A DNA stretch of 64,000 nt from Rouxiella sp. WC2420 (GCF_041200025.1 NZ_CP165628.1:4402001-4466000), one strand, 5' to 3'; counted from the first letter of the stretch, positions 1-10,438 are shown. Notes: generated by a model from the sequence alone, not told the origin. Made by a program: numbers and translations.

Positions 1-1795
1 CGATTGGGCGATTCGGATCCGACAACCCCGCGCGACTACGGCGGATAGCATTCGAAACCGCATCAACCGCTTCGTTCTGGCCAATGACGCGCTTATGCAA
101 ATCATCTTCCATGCGCAGCAGTTTTTCACGCTCGCTTTCCAGCATTCTTGCCACGGGAATCCCGGTCCAACGCGCCAGCACGTCGGCAATTTCCACATCC
201 GTTACGCGGTTGCGCAGCAGCTTCATGGTTTTGCCTTCAGCCTGGGTAGCCGCCGCAAGCTGTTTCTCCAACTCAGGGATCTTGCCGTATTGCAGCTCGG
301 ACATGCGCCCAAGGTCACCAACGCGGCGTGCCTGCTCGAGCGTTATTTTCGCCTGCTCGAGGTCGGCTTTGATATTCTGCGTGCCGGTCAGAGATGCTTT
401 CTCGGCTTTCCACTCTTCATCAAGCCCCGAGTATTCGCGCTCTTTCTGCTCAAGTTCGGTATTCAGCATTTCAAGACGCTTGATGCTGGCATCATCCGAC
501 TCTTTCTTTAATGCCTGCTGTTCAAGCTTCAGCTGAATGATACGACGGTCAAGACGATCCAAAGATTCTGGTTTGGAGTCCATCTGCATGCGAATACTGG
601 ATGCCGCTTCATCTATAAGGTCGATAGCCTTATCGGGTAACTGACGATCGGAAATATAGCGATGAGACAAGGTTGCTGCCGCCACAATAGCCGGGTCAGT
701 TATTTGCACATGGTGATGAAGCTCATAGCGCTCTTTCAGGCCACGCAGAATCGCAATGGTATCTTCGACAGATGGCTCGGCTACAAACACTTTTTGGAAA
801 CGACGCTCTAACGCTGCATCTTTCTCGATAAACTGACGATACTCGTTCAGCGTAGTCGCGCCGACACAGTGCAGTTCACCACGCGCCAGTGCAGGCTTGA
901 GCATATTACCGGCATCCATCGCGCCGTCTGCCTTACCCGCGCCGACCATAGTATGCAGTTCATCTATAAATAGAATGACATTGCCTTCCTGCTTGGCCAG
1001 ATCGTTAAGCACCCCTTTCAGACGCTCTTCGAACTCACCGCGGTATTTGGCACCAGCCACCAGCGCGCCCATGTCCAGAGAAAGGACACGTTTATTTTTC
1101 AGGCCTTCTGGCACTTCACCATTAATGATGCGCTGTGCGAGACCTTCGGCGATCGCAGTTTTACCGACTCCCGGCTCACCTATCAGCACCGGATTGTTTT
1201 TAGTACGGCGCTGCAGGACCTGAATGGTGCGACGAATTTCTTCATCACGACCAATAACCGGATCCAGCTTGCCTTGCTCGGCACGCTCGGTCAGATCAAT
1301 GGTGAATTTCTTTAAAGCCTGACGCGAGTCTTCGGCTCCCTGATCATCCACTTTGTCACCACCTCGCATTTGATCGATAGCCGCGTCGAGTTTTTCTGCC
1401 GTTGCACCGCTAGCCTTCAACAGGTCAGTCAATACGCCGCGGTCTTTTAACACCGCCAGCAGGAAAAGCTCGGAAGAGATAAATTTATCAGCACGCTGCT
1501 GCGATAATTTGTCACACAGATTTAAAACACGAACCAGTTCGCTTGATGGTTGAACATCACCACCGGTTCCTTCAACTTGCGGTAAACGCGCCAATGCCTG
1601 ATCGACGTCCGTGCGAACTCGTTGAGCGTCAACGCCCGCAGAGGTCAATAAAGGACGAACAGTTCCCCCTTCCTGCGTGAGCAGAGCGCTCATCAGGTGG
1701 ACAGGTTCGATGAATTGGTTGTCGCGCCCAAGTGCGAGAGACTGGGCATCGGCGAGGGCAAGCTGGAATTTACTGGTAAGACGATCCAGACGCAT
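1..1795 (-). CDS. clpB: ClpB protein disaggregase, C-terminal part missing at window edge
   Basis: ClpB is the cytoplasmic Hsp100 AAA+ ATPase that works with DnaK/DnaJ/GrpE to pull polypeptides out of aggregates. The gene runs off the left edge: 598 codons from ATG 1795 are visible, against about 857 in the family. In order the translation shows the Clp N domain (about residues 1-145), NBD1 with Walker A GEPGVGKT near residue 205 and Walker B LFIDELHT, a charged Lys/Glu/Gln-rich coiled-coil middle domain (about 410-520), and the start of NBD2, ending at SDPNRP just before the second Walker A. It follows pgeF after 131 bp that hold a heat-shock type promoter, so it can be induced apart from rluD-pgeF. 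Identification is secure; the NBD2 active site cannot be judged. Confidence 0.97.
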   Translation of the reverse strand, partial: MRLDRLTSKFQLALADAQSLALGRDNQFIEPVHLMSALLTQEGGTVRPLLTSAGVDAQRVRTDVDQALARLPQVEGTGGDVQPSSELVRVLNLCDKLSQQRADKFISSELFLLAVLKDRGVLTDLLKASGATAEKLDAAIDQMRGGDKVDDQGAEDSRQALKKFTIDLTERAEQGKLDPVIGRDEEIRRTIQVLQRRTKNNPVLIGEPGVGKTAIAEGLAQRIINGEVPEGLKNKRVLSLDMGALVAGAKYRGEFEERLKGVLNDLAKQEGNVILFIDELHTMVGAGKADGAMDAGNMLKPALARGELHCVGATTLNEYRQFIEKDAALERRFQKVFVAEPSVEDTIAILRGLKERYELHHHVQITDPAIVAAATLSHRYISDRQLPDKAIDLIDEAASSIRMQMDSKPESLDRLDRRIIQLKLEQQALKKESDDASIKRLEMLNTELEQKEREYSGLDEEWKAEKASLTGTQNIKADLEQAKITLEQARRVGDLGRMSELQYGKIPELEKQLAAATQAEGKTMKLLRNRVTDVEIADVLARWTGIPVARMLESEREKLLRMEDDLHKRVIGQNEAVDAVSNAIRRSRAGLSDPNRPI

Positions 1796-1834
1796 AACAC
1801 CTCCAAATACTGAACAAAATTGCTACTGGAGATT

Positions 1835-1863
1835 AGATGAGGTCATCCCTCACGATTTCAAGG
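1835..1863 (-). promoter_or_regulatory. Sigma-32 (heat-shock) type promoter of clpB
   Basis: Read on the minus strand, CCTTGAAA (1863-1856) is followed after about 12 bases by GACCTCATCT (1844-1835). This fits the RpoH pattern CTTGAA, 13-15 bp spacer, CCCCATnT-like -10, and it lies about 40 bp upstream of the clpB start. From memory it closely resembles the E. coli clpB promoter. The start of transcription is inferred. Confidence 0.75.
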
Positions 1864-1926
1864 TTATTTTGTCAGTATATTATGAATACAACGTCATGCT
1901 TTTCTGGATCGCCTTGATTTATTAGG

Positions 1927-2661
1927 TTATCTCAGCCAAATCAAACTTGCCAGACGTCCGGTAATACCATCGCGTCGATAAGAGAAGAAATGAGAGGATT
2001 CGCCAACGGTGCAGCGATCGCCGCCAAAGATTAGTGAGACACCTGCAGCCTGTAACCTCAGGCGAGCCAACTGATAGATATCAGCTAGATATTTTTCACC
2101 AAAAGGCGTGAAGGCCGAAGCCGCAAGAGGATCGGAAGCCATAAACGCTTCTTTGACCTCGCCGCCCACTTCAAACTGCTGTGGGCCAATCGCCGGACCG
2201 AACCAGGCCATGAGATGCTCGGGTTTGGCGCGAAATGCCGAAATAGTGTTTTCGAGCACGCCTGCGTTAAGCCCCCGCCATCCGGCATGCGCCGCGGCAA
2301 CTTCATCCCCTTCCCTGCTGCAAAACAGTACCGGCAGACAATCTGCGCTCATTGCCGCACAAACTACGCCCGGTTCATCGGTATAGGCCGCGTCAGCACG
2401 AATGTTTTGATGAGGAGTTTGTCGAGTCAGGCGAGCCACGTCGGTGCCGTGAACCTGTTCAAGCCAATGGGGCGCTGCAGGCAACGAGGCGAGTTCAATC
2501 AGACGTTGGCGGTTAATTGCCACATGTTCGGGGACGTCGGAAACGTGAGAGCCAAGATTCAATGACGCGTAAGGCGGCAAACTCACACCGCCCTGTCGCG
2601 TCGTTGAACAGGACCGCACCGAATCTGGCTGCGGCCACTGGGGAAAGATCAATGCAGGCAT
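1927..2661 (-). CDS. pgeF: PgeF/YfiH-family multicopper-like purine nucleoside phosphorylase, peptidoglycan editing factor
   Basis: This cytoplasmic DUF152 enzyme belongs to the family of E. coli YfiH (PgeF), which keeps L-Ser out of peptidoglycan stems; relatives show purine nucleoside phosphorylase or deaminase and laccase-like activity. The 244-residue translation has the family's metal-ligand blocks WLEQVHG, ADCLPVLF and AHAGWRG, and the C-terminal FFSYRRDG. I chose ATG 2661 over the in-frame TTG at 2667: the ATG shares one base with the rluD stop (TAATG), typical of translational coupling, and gives the usual family length (243 in E. coli). It is the second gene of an rluD-pgeF unit. The family is certain; the precise physiological substrate is less so. 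Confidence 0.95.
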   Translation of the reverse strand: MPALIFPQWPQPDSVRSCSTTRQGGVSLPPYASLNLGSHVSDVPEHVAINRQRLIELASLPAAPHWLEQVHGTDVARLTRQTPHQNIRADAAYTDEPGVVCAAMSADCLPVLFCSREGDEVAAAHAGWRGLNAGVLENTISAFRAKPEHLMAWFGPAIGPQQFEVGGEVKEAFMASDPLAASAFTPFGEKYLADIYQLARLRLQAAGVSLIFGGDRCTVGESSHFFSYRRDGITGRLASLIWLR

Positions 2662-3638
2662 TACCAATGCATCTGGTCCTTGAACTCTTCGGTATCGGCT
2701 TTTAGTGCACTGATCAGATCAACCATATCCTGTGGCAATGGCGCGTGCCACTCCATCTGGATACCTGTAACCGGGTGGAATAGACGCAGCATAGTCGCGT
2801 GCAGCGCCTGGCGGTCAAAGGTACGCAACTGCTGGATAAAGTTATCGGATGCGCCTTTCGGCGGGCGAGGACGGCCACCGTAAAGCTGATCGCCGACCAG
2901 AGGATGGTCAATGTGCGCCATGTGTACACGGATCTGGTGAGTACGGCCAGTTTCCAGGCGCAAACGCAAACGCGTGTGTGCCCGGAAATGCTCCATAATG
3001 CGGTAGTGCGTGGTGGCCGGTTTGCCCATCGGGTGGACTGCCATGTGCGTGCGCTTGGTGCTGTGGCGGGAGATAGGTTGATTCACCGTTCCCCCTGCTG
3101 TCATGTTACCAATCGCCACGGCCTCATATTCGCGGGTAATTTCGCGACGTTGCAAAGCATCAACCAAGTGAGTTTGTGCCGGCACGGTTTTCGCTACGAC
3201 CATCAGGCCAGTAGTATCTTTGTCCAGACGATGAACGATACCGCAACGAGGGACATCAATTATCTCGGGATAGTAGTGCAGCAAAGCATTAAGCACGGTA
3301 CCATCTGGATTACCGGCACCAGGGTGTACAACCAGATCGCGCGGTTTGTTAATGACTAAAATATCGCTATCTTCATAAACGATTTCAAGCGCAATGTCCT
3401 GAGGCAGCCAGCGAGCTTCCTCTTCAATTTGTGCATTGATTGCGATAATCTCGCCACCCAACACTTTTTCTTTAGGTTTCGAGACAGTTTTGCCATTAAC
3501 TGTGACCCTTTCTTCAAGAATCCAATCTTTTATTCGAGATCTTGAATAATCAGGGAACAATTCGGCCAAAGCCTGATCTAACCGTTGACCGAGTTGTGTT
3601 TCGGCAACCGTCGCCGTGAGTTCTACTTGTTGTGCCAT
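2661..3638 (-). CDS. rluD: 23S rRNA pseudouridine(1911/1915/1917) synthase
   Basis: RluD isomerises three uridines in helix 69 of 23S rRNA, needed for normal ribosome assembly and termination. The 325-residue protein has an N-terminal S4 RNA-binding domain (about residues 18-75, with SRSRIKDWI) followed by the RluA-type catalytic domain with the motif HRLDKDTTG, whose Asp is the catalytic residue, and RTHQIRVH further on. It is divergent from bamD across a 129-bp gap and its stop codon overlaps the start of pgeF. The same arrangement is found in E. coli. Confidence 0.97.
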   Translation of the reverse strand: MAQQVELTATVAETQLGQRLDQALAELFPDYSRSRIKDWILEERVTVNGKTVSKPKEKVLGGEIIAINAQIEEEARWLPQDIALEIVYEDSDILVINKPRDLVVHPGAGNPDGTVLNALLHYYPEIIDVPRCGIVHRLDKDTTGLMVVAKTVPAQTHLVDALQRREITREYEAVAIGNMTAGGTVNQPISRHSTKRTHMAVHPMGKPATTHYRIMEHFRAHTRLRLRLETGRTHQIRVHMAHIDHPLVGDQLYGGRPRPPKGASDNFIQQLRTFDRQALHATMLRLFHPVTGIQMEWHAPLPQDMVDLISALKADTEEFKDQMHW

Positions 3639-3767
3639 ATGGTGCTCTTGGGTAACCTTGGGTTTTCACGGCGATGCCGTTTAAAATAATGTGCTATTGT
3701 AGCTGGTCTTTGTCGGGAGCTTAACGGACAGTCTCCCAGAATAACACCTGAGGATAATCAAAACGTC

Positions 3768-4499
3768 ATGACGCGTGTGAAATATCTGGTGGCAGCAGCC
3801 ACGTTGAGTCTGGCGCTGGTAGGTTGCTCCAGTACCAAAGAAGCGGTCCCCGATAACCCGCCAAACGTCCTTTACGCGACCGCCCAGCAGAAATTGCAGG
3901 ACGGTAACTTCAAAGGTGCGATTGCGCAACTGGAAGCGTTGGATAACCGCTATCCGTTTGGGCCGTACTCACAGCAAGTGCAGCTGGATCTGATTTATGC
4001 TTATTACAAGTCGCCAGATTTGCCACTTGCCCAAGCCTCTATCGATCGCTTCATGCGTTTGAATCCAACTCATCCAAACATCGACTACGTCATATACATG
4101 CGTGGCCTGACAGATATGGCGTTGGATGAAAATGCACTGCAAGGATTCTTTGGTGTCGATCGCTCAGACCGTGATCCGCAGCATGCTATCGCTGCGTTCC
4201 GCGATTTTAGCCAGCTGCTCCATTCATATCCAAACAGTCAGTATGCAGCAGATGCCAACAAGCGTCTGGTGTTCCTGAAAGACCGTTTGTCTAAATATGA
4301 ATTGTCAGTGGTGCAATACTACACTAAACGTCAGGCTTACGTCGCCGTTGTTAATCGTGTTGAGCAAATGATGAAGAATTATCCGGATACTAAAGCAACG
4401 CGTGATGCGCTGCCGCTGATGGAAAATGCTTACAGAGAATTGCAATTGAATACCGAAGCAGACAAGGTTGCTAAAGTCATCGCGCAGAATCCTGCCTGA
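3768..4499 (+). CDS. bamD: Outer-membrane assembly lipoprotein BamD
   Basis: BamD is the essential lipoprotein of the BAM complex that folds beta-barrel proteins into the outer membrane. The 243-residue product starts with a lipoprotein signal peptide ending in the lipobox LVGC (Cys20), followed by Ser-Ser-Thr, which predicts outer-membrane sorting. The mature part holds TPR-like repeats: [28 protein letters not shown] and later AIAAFRDF with [11 protein letters not shown]. Length matches the family (about 245). It is a single gene divergent from rluD, with a strong terminator directly downstream. Confidence 0.97.
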   Translation: MTRVKYLVAAATLSLALVGCSSTKEAVPDNPPNVLYATAQQKLQDGNFKGAIAQLEALDNRYPFGPYSQQVQLDLIYAYYKSPDLPLAQASIDRFMRLNPTHPNIDYVIYMRGLTDMALDENALQGFFGVDRSDRDPQHAIAAFRDFSQLLHSYPNSQYAADANKRLVFLKDRLSKYELSVVQYYTKRQAYVAVVNRVEQMMKNYPDTKATRDALPLMENAYRELQLNTEADKVAKVIAQNPA

Positions 4500-4520
4500 T
4501 AATTTTTCCCCTGTGTGTTT

Positions 4521-4551
4521 AAAACGGTGGCCGCGGCTGCCGTTTTTTTTT
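4521..4551 (+). terminator. Rho-independent terminator of bamD
   Basis: AACGGTGGCC pairs with GGCTGCCGTT (two internal G-T pairs) and is followed by an unbroken run of T at 4543-4551, about 20 bp after the bamD stop. Confidence 0.85.
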
Positions 4552-4662
4552 GCATTTATCTCTTTGATAATGCGGCAATCTGCCAGCGTCTTCAACCCCC
4601 TTTCACCACATAACTTACCGAAATCACAATTTAGTTGTTATTGACAAAAAGTGACAAAAAAG

Positions 4663-4704
4663 TGTGATTAAGATCACACATTTTGTCGCCAAGGACGGTA
4701 TGCT
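4663..4704 (+). promoter_or_regulatory. CRP site and class II-like promoter of raiA
   Basis: TGTGA-TTAAGA-TCACA at 4663-4678 is a perfect match to the CRP half-sites TGTGA-N6-TCACA. A -10 like TATGCT lies at 4699-4704, so a start near 4711 would put the CRP site at about -41, the class II position. There is no good -35 at the right distance, as expected for an activator-dependent promoter. The raiA start codon is about 30 bp further on. Spacing was counted from the sequence; activity is inferred. Confidence 0.7.
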
Positions 4705-4742
4705 GGTTCTACCCAGACGGAAAGACAAAGAGGGAAGTTAAT

Positions 4743-5081
4743 ATGATCGTAAACATTACCAGCAAGCAAATGGACATCACTACTGCGATTCGGGAACACG
4801 TCGAAGACCGTCTAAAAAAACTGGAAAAGTGGCAGACTCAGTTAATTAATCCACACATCGTTCTTTCTAAAGAACCACAGGGTTTTGTTGCAGATGCGAC
4901 AATTGGCACCGCCAATGGCCCTCTGGTTGCCAGCGCATCACACGACGACATGTATGCCGCGGTGAATGAGCTGATTGCAAAACTCGAGCGCCAACTGAAC
5001 AAGGTTCAGCATAAAGGCGAAGCACGCAGAGCTGAAAGTTGTGTCAAAGACATCAACTTGCTGCCATTAGAGGAGGAATAG
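4743..5081 (+). CDS. raiA: Ribosome-associated inhibitor A (hibernation factor)
   Basis: RaiA (YfiA) binds the 30S decoding centre in stationary phase or cold and blocks initiation, keeping ribosomes as inactive 70S monomers. The 112-residue product has the whole S30AE/HPF domain, with [10 protein letters not shown] at the N terminus, [13 protein letters not shown] in the middle and [17 protein letters not shown], and ends in an acidic tail (LPLEEE) as in E. coli RaiA (113 residues). ATG 4743 was chosen because it is preceded by GAGGGAAG and because the longer in-frame start at 4683 would lie inside the promoter and add 20 residues no relative has. A CRP-type promoter precedes it and a terminator follows. 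Confidence 0.96.
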   Translation: MIVNITSKQMDITTAIREHVEDRLKKLEKWQTQLINPHIVLSKEPQGFVADATIGTANGPLVASASHDDMYAAVNELIAKLERQLNKVQHKGEARRAESCVKDINLLPLEEE

Positions 5082-5121
5082 CTCTCTACGCTCGACCGGG
5101 TCACGGCCCTGCAATGAAACC

Positions 5122-5149
5122 AACGCGCTCACACGAGCGCGTTTTTTTT
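5122..5149 (+). terminator. Rho-independent terminator of raiA
   Basis: ACGCGCTC and GAGCGCGT form a perfect 8-bp stem around the loop ACAC, followed by eight T. Confidence 0.9.
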
Positions 5150-5157
5150 AAATCTTA

Positions 5158-5187
5158 TTGACAGCATTTAAAGCCAGAGGGTACCTT
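5158..5187 (+). promoter_or_regulatory. Probable pheL-pheA promoter
   Basis: TTGACA at 5158-5163 is a perfect -35. TACCTT at 5182-5187 (18-bp spacer) is a weak -10. It lies directly after the raiA terminator and 35-60 bp upstream of the pheL leader peptide, as in E. coli. Confidence 0.6.
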
Positions 5188-5221
5188 AAAGGCTTACAAC
5201 CTATAGAGTCGCCAGCAGCAG

Positions 5222-5269
5222 ATGAGCATCAAACCGTTTTTCTTCGCATTCTTTTTTACCTTCCCCTGA
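5222..5269 (+). CDS. pheL: pheA operon leader peptide
   Basis: This is a 15-codon reading frame encoding MSIKPFFFAFFFTFP, in which seven of the 15 residues are Phe. It is nearly identical from residue 5 on to E. coli PheL. Its job is to sense charged tRNA-Phe: when Phe is short the ribosome stalls on the Phe codons and the downstream terminator does not form. It lies 144 bp upstream of pheA. Confidence 0.95.
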   Translation: MSIKPFFFAFFFTFP

Positions 5270-5312
5270 CTGGGAGGCGTTTCGTCGTATAAGAAAGAAT
5301 GCGAAGACGAAC

Positions 5313-5343
5313 AAAAAGCCTCCCACCGGGAGGCTTTTTTTTT
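5313..5343 (+). promoter_or_regulatory. Transcription attenuator of pheA
   Basis: The terminator hairpin is AAAAAGCCTCCC / GGGAGGCTTTTT around ACC, followed by a T run. A second GGGAGGC at 5272-5278, just after the leader stop, can pair with GCCTCCC of the terminator as the antiterminator. The leader segment TTCTTCGCATTCTTT (from 5241) is complementary to AAAGAATGCGAAGA at 5294-5307, giving the alternative hairpin. These are the elements of classical ribosome-stalling attenuation. Confidence 0.9.
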
Positions 5344-5413
5344 ATATGTTTTGAGACAGGTAAAACTGAAGCGCTAATCGCCTTCAGACCAGACAATTAA
5401 AAAGGCATAACCG

Positions 5414-6571
5414 ATGAGTGAAAACCCGTTACTGGATCTGCGTGAGCGCATCAGCGCCCTCGACGTCAAGCTGCTGGCGTTGCTGGCCGAGAGACGCGGC
5501 ATGGCAATTGAAGTTGCCCAGGCTAAAATGCATACCCACCGCCCTATTCGTGATATTGAACGCGAACGCGAACTGCTTAACCGACTGATTATTGAGGGAA
5601 AGCAGCACGATCTCGATGGCCATTACATCACTCGCGTATTTCAGTTGATCATTGAAGATTCGGTGCTGACCCAACAGGCGTTGCTGCAACAACATTTGAA
5701 CAACACAGCTTCCGGCTCCGCGCGTATCGCATTTCTTGGTCCAAAAGGCTCTTACTCTCATCTGGCTGCCCGCCAATACGCCGCTCGTCATTTCGACCAG
5801 TTTATCGAATGCGGTTGCCTGAAATTTCAGGACATCTTTACCCAAGTCGAAACCGGCCAGGCGGAATATGCCGTTTTGCCAATTGAAAATACCAGCTCAG
5901 GTTCTATCAATGACGTTTACGACTTGCTGCAACACACCAGCCTATCTATCGTCGGCGAGCTAACTAACGTTATAGATCACTGCGTGCTGGTATCTGCCGA
6001 CACCGACCTGTCGAAAATTGAAACCGTTTATAGCCATCCTCAGCCTTTTCAGCAGTGTAGCCAGTTTATTAATCGCTTCCCACACTGGAAAATTGAATAC
6101 TGCGAGAGTACCGCAGCAGCAATGGAAAAAGTGGCCGCGGCTAAATCACCTCACGTTGCGGCGCTGGGCAGTGAAGCCGGTGGCGCTTTGTATGGCTTGC
6201 AAGTGCTTGAGCATAACCTGGCTAACCAGAAGCAGAACATCACCCGCTTTATCGTGCTGGCGCGCAAATCTATCGATGTGACGGAGCAAGTTCCGGCAAA
6301 AACCACACTAATTATGGCCACCGGACAACAGTCGGGCGCGCTGGTTGATGCTTTGATGGTGTTCCGCGAACAAGGGATCATCATGACTAAGCTGGAATCA
6401 CGCCCAATCAACGGTAACCCGTGGGAAGAGATGTTTTATGTCGATGTGCAGGCCAATCTGCGTTCCGAAGCCATGGAAAAAGCACTACGTAATCTGAGTC
6501 CAATTACCCGCTCGCTCAAGGTACTGGGCTGCTATCCGAGTGAAAACGTGGTCGCGGTCAACCCAGAATAA
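5414..6571 (+). CDS. pheA: Bifunctional chorismate mutase/prephenate dehydratase (P-protein)
   Basis: PheA converts chorismate to prephenate and then to phenylpyruvate, the committed branch to phenylalanine. The 385-residue protein shows the AroQ chorismate mutase domain (about residues 1-90, with [19 protein letters not shown]), the prephenate dehydratase domain (about 105-285, with [14 protein letters not shown] and the [14 protein letters not shown] block) and a C-terminal ACT domain (about 300-380) with the ESRP motif ([12 protein letters not shown]) that binds Phe for feedback inhibition. Length equals the E. coli enzyme (386). It is expressed behind pheL and its attenuator and converges on tyrA. 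Confidence 0.97.
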   Translation: MSENPLLDLRERISALDVKLLALLAERRGMAIEVAQAKMHTHRPIRDIERERELLNRLIIEGKQHDLDGHYITRVFQLIIEDSVLTQQALLQQHLNNTASGSARIAFLGPKGSYSHLAARQYAARHFDQFIECGCLKFQDIFTQVETGQAEYAVLPIENTSSGSINDVYDLLQHTSLSIVGELTNVIDHCVLVSADTDLSKIETVYSHPQPFQQCSQFINRFPHWKIEYCESTAAAMEKVAAAKSPHVAALGSEAGGALYGLQVLEHNLANQKQNITRFIVLARKSIDVTEQVPAKTTLIMATGQQSGALVDALMVFREQGIIMTKLESRPINGNPWEEMFYVDVQANLRSEAMEKALRNLSPITRSLKVLGCYPSENVVAVNPE

Positions 6572-6590
6572 TCTTTGAAAAATTAAAAGC

Positions 6591-6624
6591 AAAAAGGCCA
6601 GACGTTTAATCGCCTGGCCTTTTT
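6591..6624. terminator. Bidirectional terminator between pheA and tyrA
   Basis: AAAAAGGCCAG pairs with CTGGCCTTTTT around a 12-base loop. The A run on one side and T run on the other serve both converging genes. Confidence 0.85.
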
Positions 6625-6643
6625 ATTTATCACATGCGGAGCA

Positions 6644-7765
6644 TTAACGACGAATATCGTTGGCCTGACGCAGCAATGAACCGCTCTCTTTCAAGAAACG
6701 CGGCGCATAATCGCCAAACCAGTCTTCAACCTTACGGAATTTCTCGATAAATGCCTGCTTGTCGCCAGTTTCCAGCAGTGCCAGCGCATCACCAAAACGC
6801 TGATAGTAGCGTTTAATCAACGAGATATTATTCTCTGATGACATAATAATGTCTGCGTAAAGCTGAGGGTCCTGCGCAAATAGCCGCCCTACCATTGCGA
6901 GTTCTAATCGGTAAATTGGCGAAGACAGCGCTAGCAGTTGCTCAATCTCGACATTCTCTTCCGACAAATGCAGGCCATAGGCAAAAGTTGCAAAGTGGCG
7001 TAATGCCTGCACGAATGCCATATTTTGATCGTGTTCAACGGCGCTGATTTTATGCAGTCTCGCGCCCCAAACCTGTAGCTGCTCAAGTAGCCATTGGTAA
7101 GCTTCTGGTTCGCGTCCATCACAGTAGACCACCACCTGTTTAGCCAGACTGGTGACATCAGGTCCAAACATCGGGTGCAGTCCAACGACTGGACCTTCGT
7201 GCGCAGCAAGCATCGCCTGCAACGGCTTATTCTTGATCGAGGCCAAATCAACCAGAATACAATCGCCCGGCAGTTTCGGCAGGCGCGCAATGACCTTTTC
7301 AGTTAAATGAATGGGAACGCTGACAATCACCATCCCCGCATCGGCGAGTAAGCTTTCAGCCTGCGGCCAGTCTTCCTGTTCCAGAATTTTCACCTGATAA
7401 CCGGAAAGTTCGAGCATGCGGTTAAACAGACGCCCCATTTGCCCTTTGCCACCAACGATAACCACAGGGCGCAGCGCAGGATTAAGCGTTTTAAAACCTT
7501 TATCATTTTCACTGGAATAAGATTCGCGCATCACGCGGCGCAAAACGTCTTCAATCAGGTCGGCCGGAACGCCAAGATTAACCGCCTCCTGGCGACGAGA
7601 AGCCAGCATCGCAGCCTCACGCTCGGGCACATAAATCGGCAAGCCATAGCGGCTCTTAACTTCACCGACTTCTGCAACCAGATGCAAGCGTCTAGCTAAA
7701 AGATCCAATAGCGCCTTATCGACTTCATCTATCTGGTCACGCAATGCGTTTAGTTCGGCCACCAT
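6644..7765 (-). CDS. tyrA: Bifunctional chorismate mutase/prephenate dehydrogenase (T-protein)
   Basis: TyrA makes prephenate from chorismate and oxidises it with NAD to 4-hydroxyphenylpyruvate, the tyrosine branch. The 373-residue protein has an N-terminal AroQ mutase domain ([19 protein letters not shown]) and a dehydrogenase domain beginning with the Rossmann motif [13 protein letters not shown] near residue 100, then LHPMFGPD and the helical C-terminal half. ATG 7765 gives exactly the E. coli length. The longer in-frame start at 7867 would lie inside aroF. The Shine-Dalgarno AGGAG is inside the last codons of aroF (TCA GGA GAA TAA), so the genes look translationally coupled. Confidence 0.97.
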   Translation of the reverse strand: MVAELNALRDQIDEVDKALLDLLARRLHLVAEVGEVKSRYGLPIYVPEREAAMLASRRQEAVNLGVPADLIEDVLRRVMRESYSSENDKGFKTLNPALRPVVIVGGKGQMGRLFNRMLELSGYQVKILEQEDWPQAESLLADAGMVIVSVPIHLTEKVIARLPKLPGDCILVDLASIKNKPLQAMLAAHEGPVVGLHPMFGPDVTSLAKQVVVYCDGREPEAYQWLLEQLQVWGARLHKISAVEHDQNMAFVQALRHFATFAYGLHLSEENVEIEQLLALSSPIYRLELAMVGRLFAQDPQLYADIIMSSENNISLIKRYYQRFGDALALLETGDKQAFIEKFRKVEDWFGDYAPRFLKESGSLLRQANDIRR

Positions 7766-7772
7766 AAAACGT

Positions 7773-8849
7773 TTATTCTCCTGAAATTCTTGCTGCCAGC
7801 GAATCACCCAGTTCCTGATGCATTTTACGCAACAGGGTTTGCGTGGTTTCCCAGTTAATGCAGGCATCGGTCACTGATACGCCGTAACGCATCTCGGCAC
7901 GCGGTTGCTCTGAAGATTGATTGCCTTCATTAAGATGGCTCTCCAACATCAACCCGGTAATTGAACGATTTCCGGCTTTAATCTGGCTGATGGCCGATTC
8001 GGCAACCAGCGGCTGGCGGCGATAGTCTTTGTTTGAATTGCCATGGCTGCAATCTATCATCAAGGACGGGCGGAGTCCCGCATCCTGCATCTGTTTTTCA
8101 CAGTCTTGCACATCTTCGGCGCTGTAGTTTGGTGTTTTACCGCCGCGCAGGATCACGTGACCGTCTGGATTCCCTTGCGTCTGCAACAGACAAACCTGAC
8201 CGGCCTGATTAATGCCCACAAAACGGTGCGGCATTGCGGCTGCACGCATGGCATTGATTGCGGTACCCAGGCTACCGTCAGTGCCATTCTTAAAGCCCAC
8301 CGGCATCGACAGGCCCGAGGCCATCTCGCGGTGCGTTTGTGATTCGGTAGTTCGCGCACCAATAGCGGACCAGCTGAACAGATCGCCCAGGTACTGCGGG
8401 CTATTCGGATCCAGCGCTTCTGTCGCGATTGGCAGGCCCATGCTCACCAGTTGCAGCAAAAGATTACGCGCGATGTGTAAACCGGCTTCGACGTCGAAGG
8501 TGCCATCCATGTGCGGATCGTTGATTAGCCCTTTCCATCCCACGGTAGTGCGCGGTTTCTCGAAGTAAACGCGCATTACGATGTACAAGCGATCGCTGAG
8601 TTCTTCAGAAAGGGTTTTCAAATGACGTGCGTAATCTATTGCGGCATCAAGGTCGTGAACGGAGCACGGACCACAAACTATCAGCAGGCGTGGATCGCGA
8701 CCATGGATGATGTTGGCGATAGTCTGGCGTGACTGCTCGATGCTGGTTTGGTTTTCCACACTTAATGGAAACTTGTTTTTCAGCTCTTCCGGCGTGATGA
8801 GTATTTCTTCTGCGCTGATGTGCACGTTGTTCAAGGCGTCTTTTTGCAT
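7773..8849 (-). CDS. aroF: 3-deoxy-7-phosphoheptulonate synthase, Tyr-sensitive
   Basis: AroF condenses phosphoenolpyruvate and erythrose-4-phosphate to DAHP, the first step of the shikimate pathway. The 358-residue class I DAHP synthase shows [40 protein letters not shown] and SCSHGN-like [16 protein letters not shown], the metal- and substrate-binding blocks. Isozyme choice (Tyr-sensitive AroF rather than AroG or AroH) rests on overall similarity to AroF, the start [10 protein letters not shown], and linkage to tyrA. TyrR-type boxes lie upstream, so Tyr-mediated repression is likely. Confidence 0.96.
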   Translation of the reverse strand: MQKDALNNVHISAEEILITPEELKNKFPLSVENQTSIEQSRQTIANIIHGRDPRLLIVCGPCSVHDLDAAIDYARHLKTLSEELSDRLYIVMRVYFEKPRTTVGWKGLINDPHMDGTFDVEAGLHIARNLLLQLVSMGLPIATEALDPNSPQYLGDLFSWSAIGARTTESQTHREMASGLSMPVGFKNGTDGSLGTAINAMRAAAMPHRFVGINQAGQVCLLQTQGNPDGHVILRGGKTPNYSAEDVQDCEKQMQDAGLRPSLMIDCSHGNSNKDYRRQPLVAESAISQIKAGNRSITGLMLESHLNEGNQSSEQPRAEMRYGVSVTDACINWETTQTLLRKMHQELGDSLAARISGE

Positions 8850-8904
8850 GATGGATATCCACGAGAAATTTAAATTTTTTGCTGTTGTGCAGCACTGCGG
8901 TCAA

Positions 8905-9102
8905 AGATAACACAGCCTGTAAACTTTTCAAACATCAGGTGTAAACTTTAAATTACCAACAAGCCAAAAATACGCGACAAAGTTTACAGCAGGGCGAAAA
9001 ACTCAAAAAACCATATAAAACAGCACCAAAATAGCAATAAAACCCATTTATCGGACTTGAATTTAATTTCAACCACACACTGCGTGTAAATAAATCATTA
9101 CA
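8905..9102 (-). promoter_or_regulatory. aroF-tyrA control region with TyrR boxes
   Basis: TyrR boxes have the form TGTAAA-N6-TTTACA. The sequence shows TGTAAA-TAAATC-ATTACA (9085-9102, a strong box) and TGTAAA-CTTTAA-ATTACC (8940-8957). Single half-sites TGTAAA (8918-8923) and TTTACA (8985-8990) lie nearby. A weak promoter for the minus strand may be TTGAAA (8931-8926) with TTATCT (8910-8905). Multiple boxes upstream of aroF match the known E. coli arrangement. The 189-bp reading frame across this region is not a gene. Confidence 0.7.
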
Positions 9103-9140
9103 CATCACTACCTCATCCTCAACTTTATGCTTTTCAGGCA

Positions 9141-9171
9141 AAAAAAAACGGCCCGCTAGGCGGGCCGTTTA
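9141..9171 (-). terminator. Terminator of the rpsP-rimM-trmD-rplS operon
   Basis: AAACGGCCCGC and GCGGGCCGTTT form a strong GC-rich hairpin. Read on the minus strand it is followed by eight T. It begins about 18 bp after the rplS stop. Confidence 0.9.
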
Positions 9172-9188
9172 TATAACACTTGAGAATA

Positions 9189-9566
<378 letters not shown>

Positions 9567-9628
9567 CTAGGTAAACTGATAATCGAGAGAATCCTGAGCC
9601 AGGCTCAAATATTCTCTTATTAGTTTTG

Positions 9629-10372
9629 TTAACTGATGCGATGTTCCCGTTGGAACTCTTTCAGTAACACCTGTTGCTCGTCAGTCAGAGCTAGGTTTTC
9701 CAGAAGTTCAGGTCTTCTAAGCCAGGTACGACCCAACGACTGCTTCAAACGCCAGCGACGTATTTCTGCATGGTTTCCCGACAGTAAAACCGGCGGTACT
9801 TCCATGCCCTCCAACACTTCAGGACGGGTATAATGGGGACAATCCAGCAATCCATCGGCGAAAGAATCTTCTTCTGCCGAAGCATGATGACCCAGAACGC
9901 CCGGTATAAAACGGGACACTGAATCAATCAACGTCATAGCTGGCAACTCCCCACCGCTAAGTACGTAATCGCCAATTGACCATTCTTCATCAATTTCGGT
10001 TTTGATTACGCGCTCGTCGATCCCTTCATAGCGACCACATACCAGAACAATTTTCTGGTAAGCCGCCAGTTCGCAAACGCCTTGCTGGTCAAGTTTGCGT
10101 CCTTGTGGTGAAAGATAAATCACTTTCACGCCTTCGCCTGCCGCTGCTTTAGCTGTATGAATCGCTTCCCGCAAAGGTTGCACCATCATAAGCATTCCCG
10201 GTCCGCCGCCGTAAGGGCGTTCGTCCACGGTACGATGCCGATCGTAGGCGAAGTCACGAGGACTCCAGCACTCTACGCTCAGCAGGCCATTCTTAACTGC
10301 CCGGCCAGTTACCCCGTAATCGGTGATTGCGCGGAACATCTCGGGGAAAAGGCTAACTATACCAATCCACAT
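9629..10372 (-). CDS. trmD: tRNA (guanine-37-N1)-methyltransferase
   Basis: TrmD methylates G37 next to the anticodon using S-adenosylmethionine, preventing +1 frameshifts. The 247-residue protein is a SPOUT methyltransferase: LFPEMF near the start, [22 protein letters not shown], and the trefoil-knot AdoMet site [12 protein letters not shown] with [17 protein letters not shown]. The C-terminal [17 protein letters not shown] region is the tRNA-binding domain. It is the third gene of the operon. The C terminus is shorter than E. coli TrmD (255), with no sign of damage. Confidence 0.98.
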   Translation of the reverse strand: MWIGIVSLFPEMFRAITDYGVTGRAVKNGLLSVECWSPRDFAYDRHRTVDERPYGGGPGMLMMVQPLREAIHTAKAAAGEGVKVIYLSPQGRKLDQQGVCELAAYQKIVLVCGRYEGIDERVIKTEIDEEWSIGDYVLSGGELPAMTLIDSVSRFIPGVLGHHASAEEDSFADGLLDCPHYTRPEVLEGMEVPPVLLSGNHAEIRRWRLKQSLGRTWLRRPELLENLALTDEQQVLLKEFQREHRIS

Positions 10373-10438
10373 AGCCTAATCCTCATAACGCTGTTCCACT
10401 CATCCCTCGGATATCTAAACGAATAGACATTACGGAGG

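Noticed and set aside
3681..3929. 82-codon minus-strand frame across the bamD promoter and start
   Set aside because: It overlaps the bamD coding sequence antisense and the rluD-bamD promoter; no support.
8953..9141. 62-codon minus-strand frame upstream of aroF
   Set aside because: It spans the TyrR boxes and a terminator; no ribosome-binding site or conserved product.
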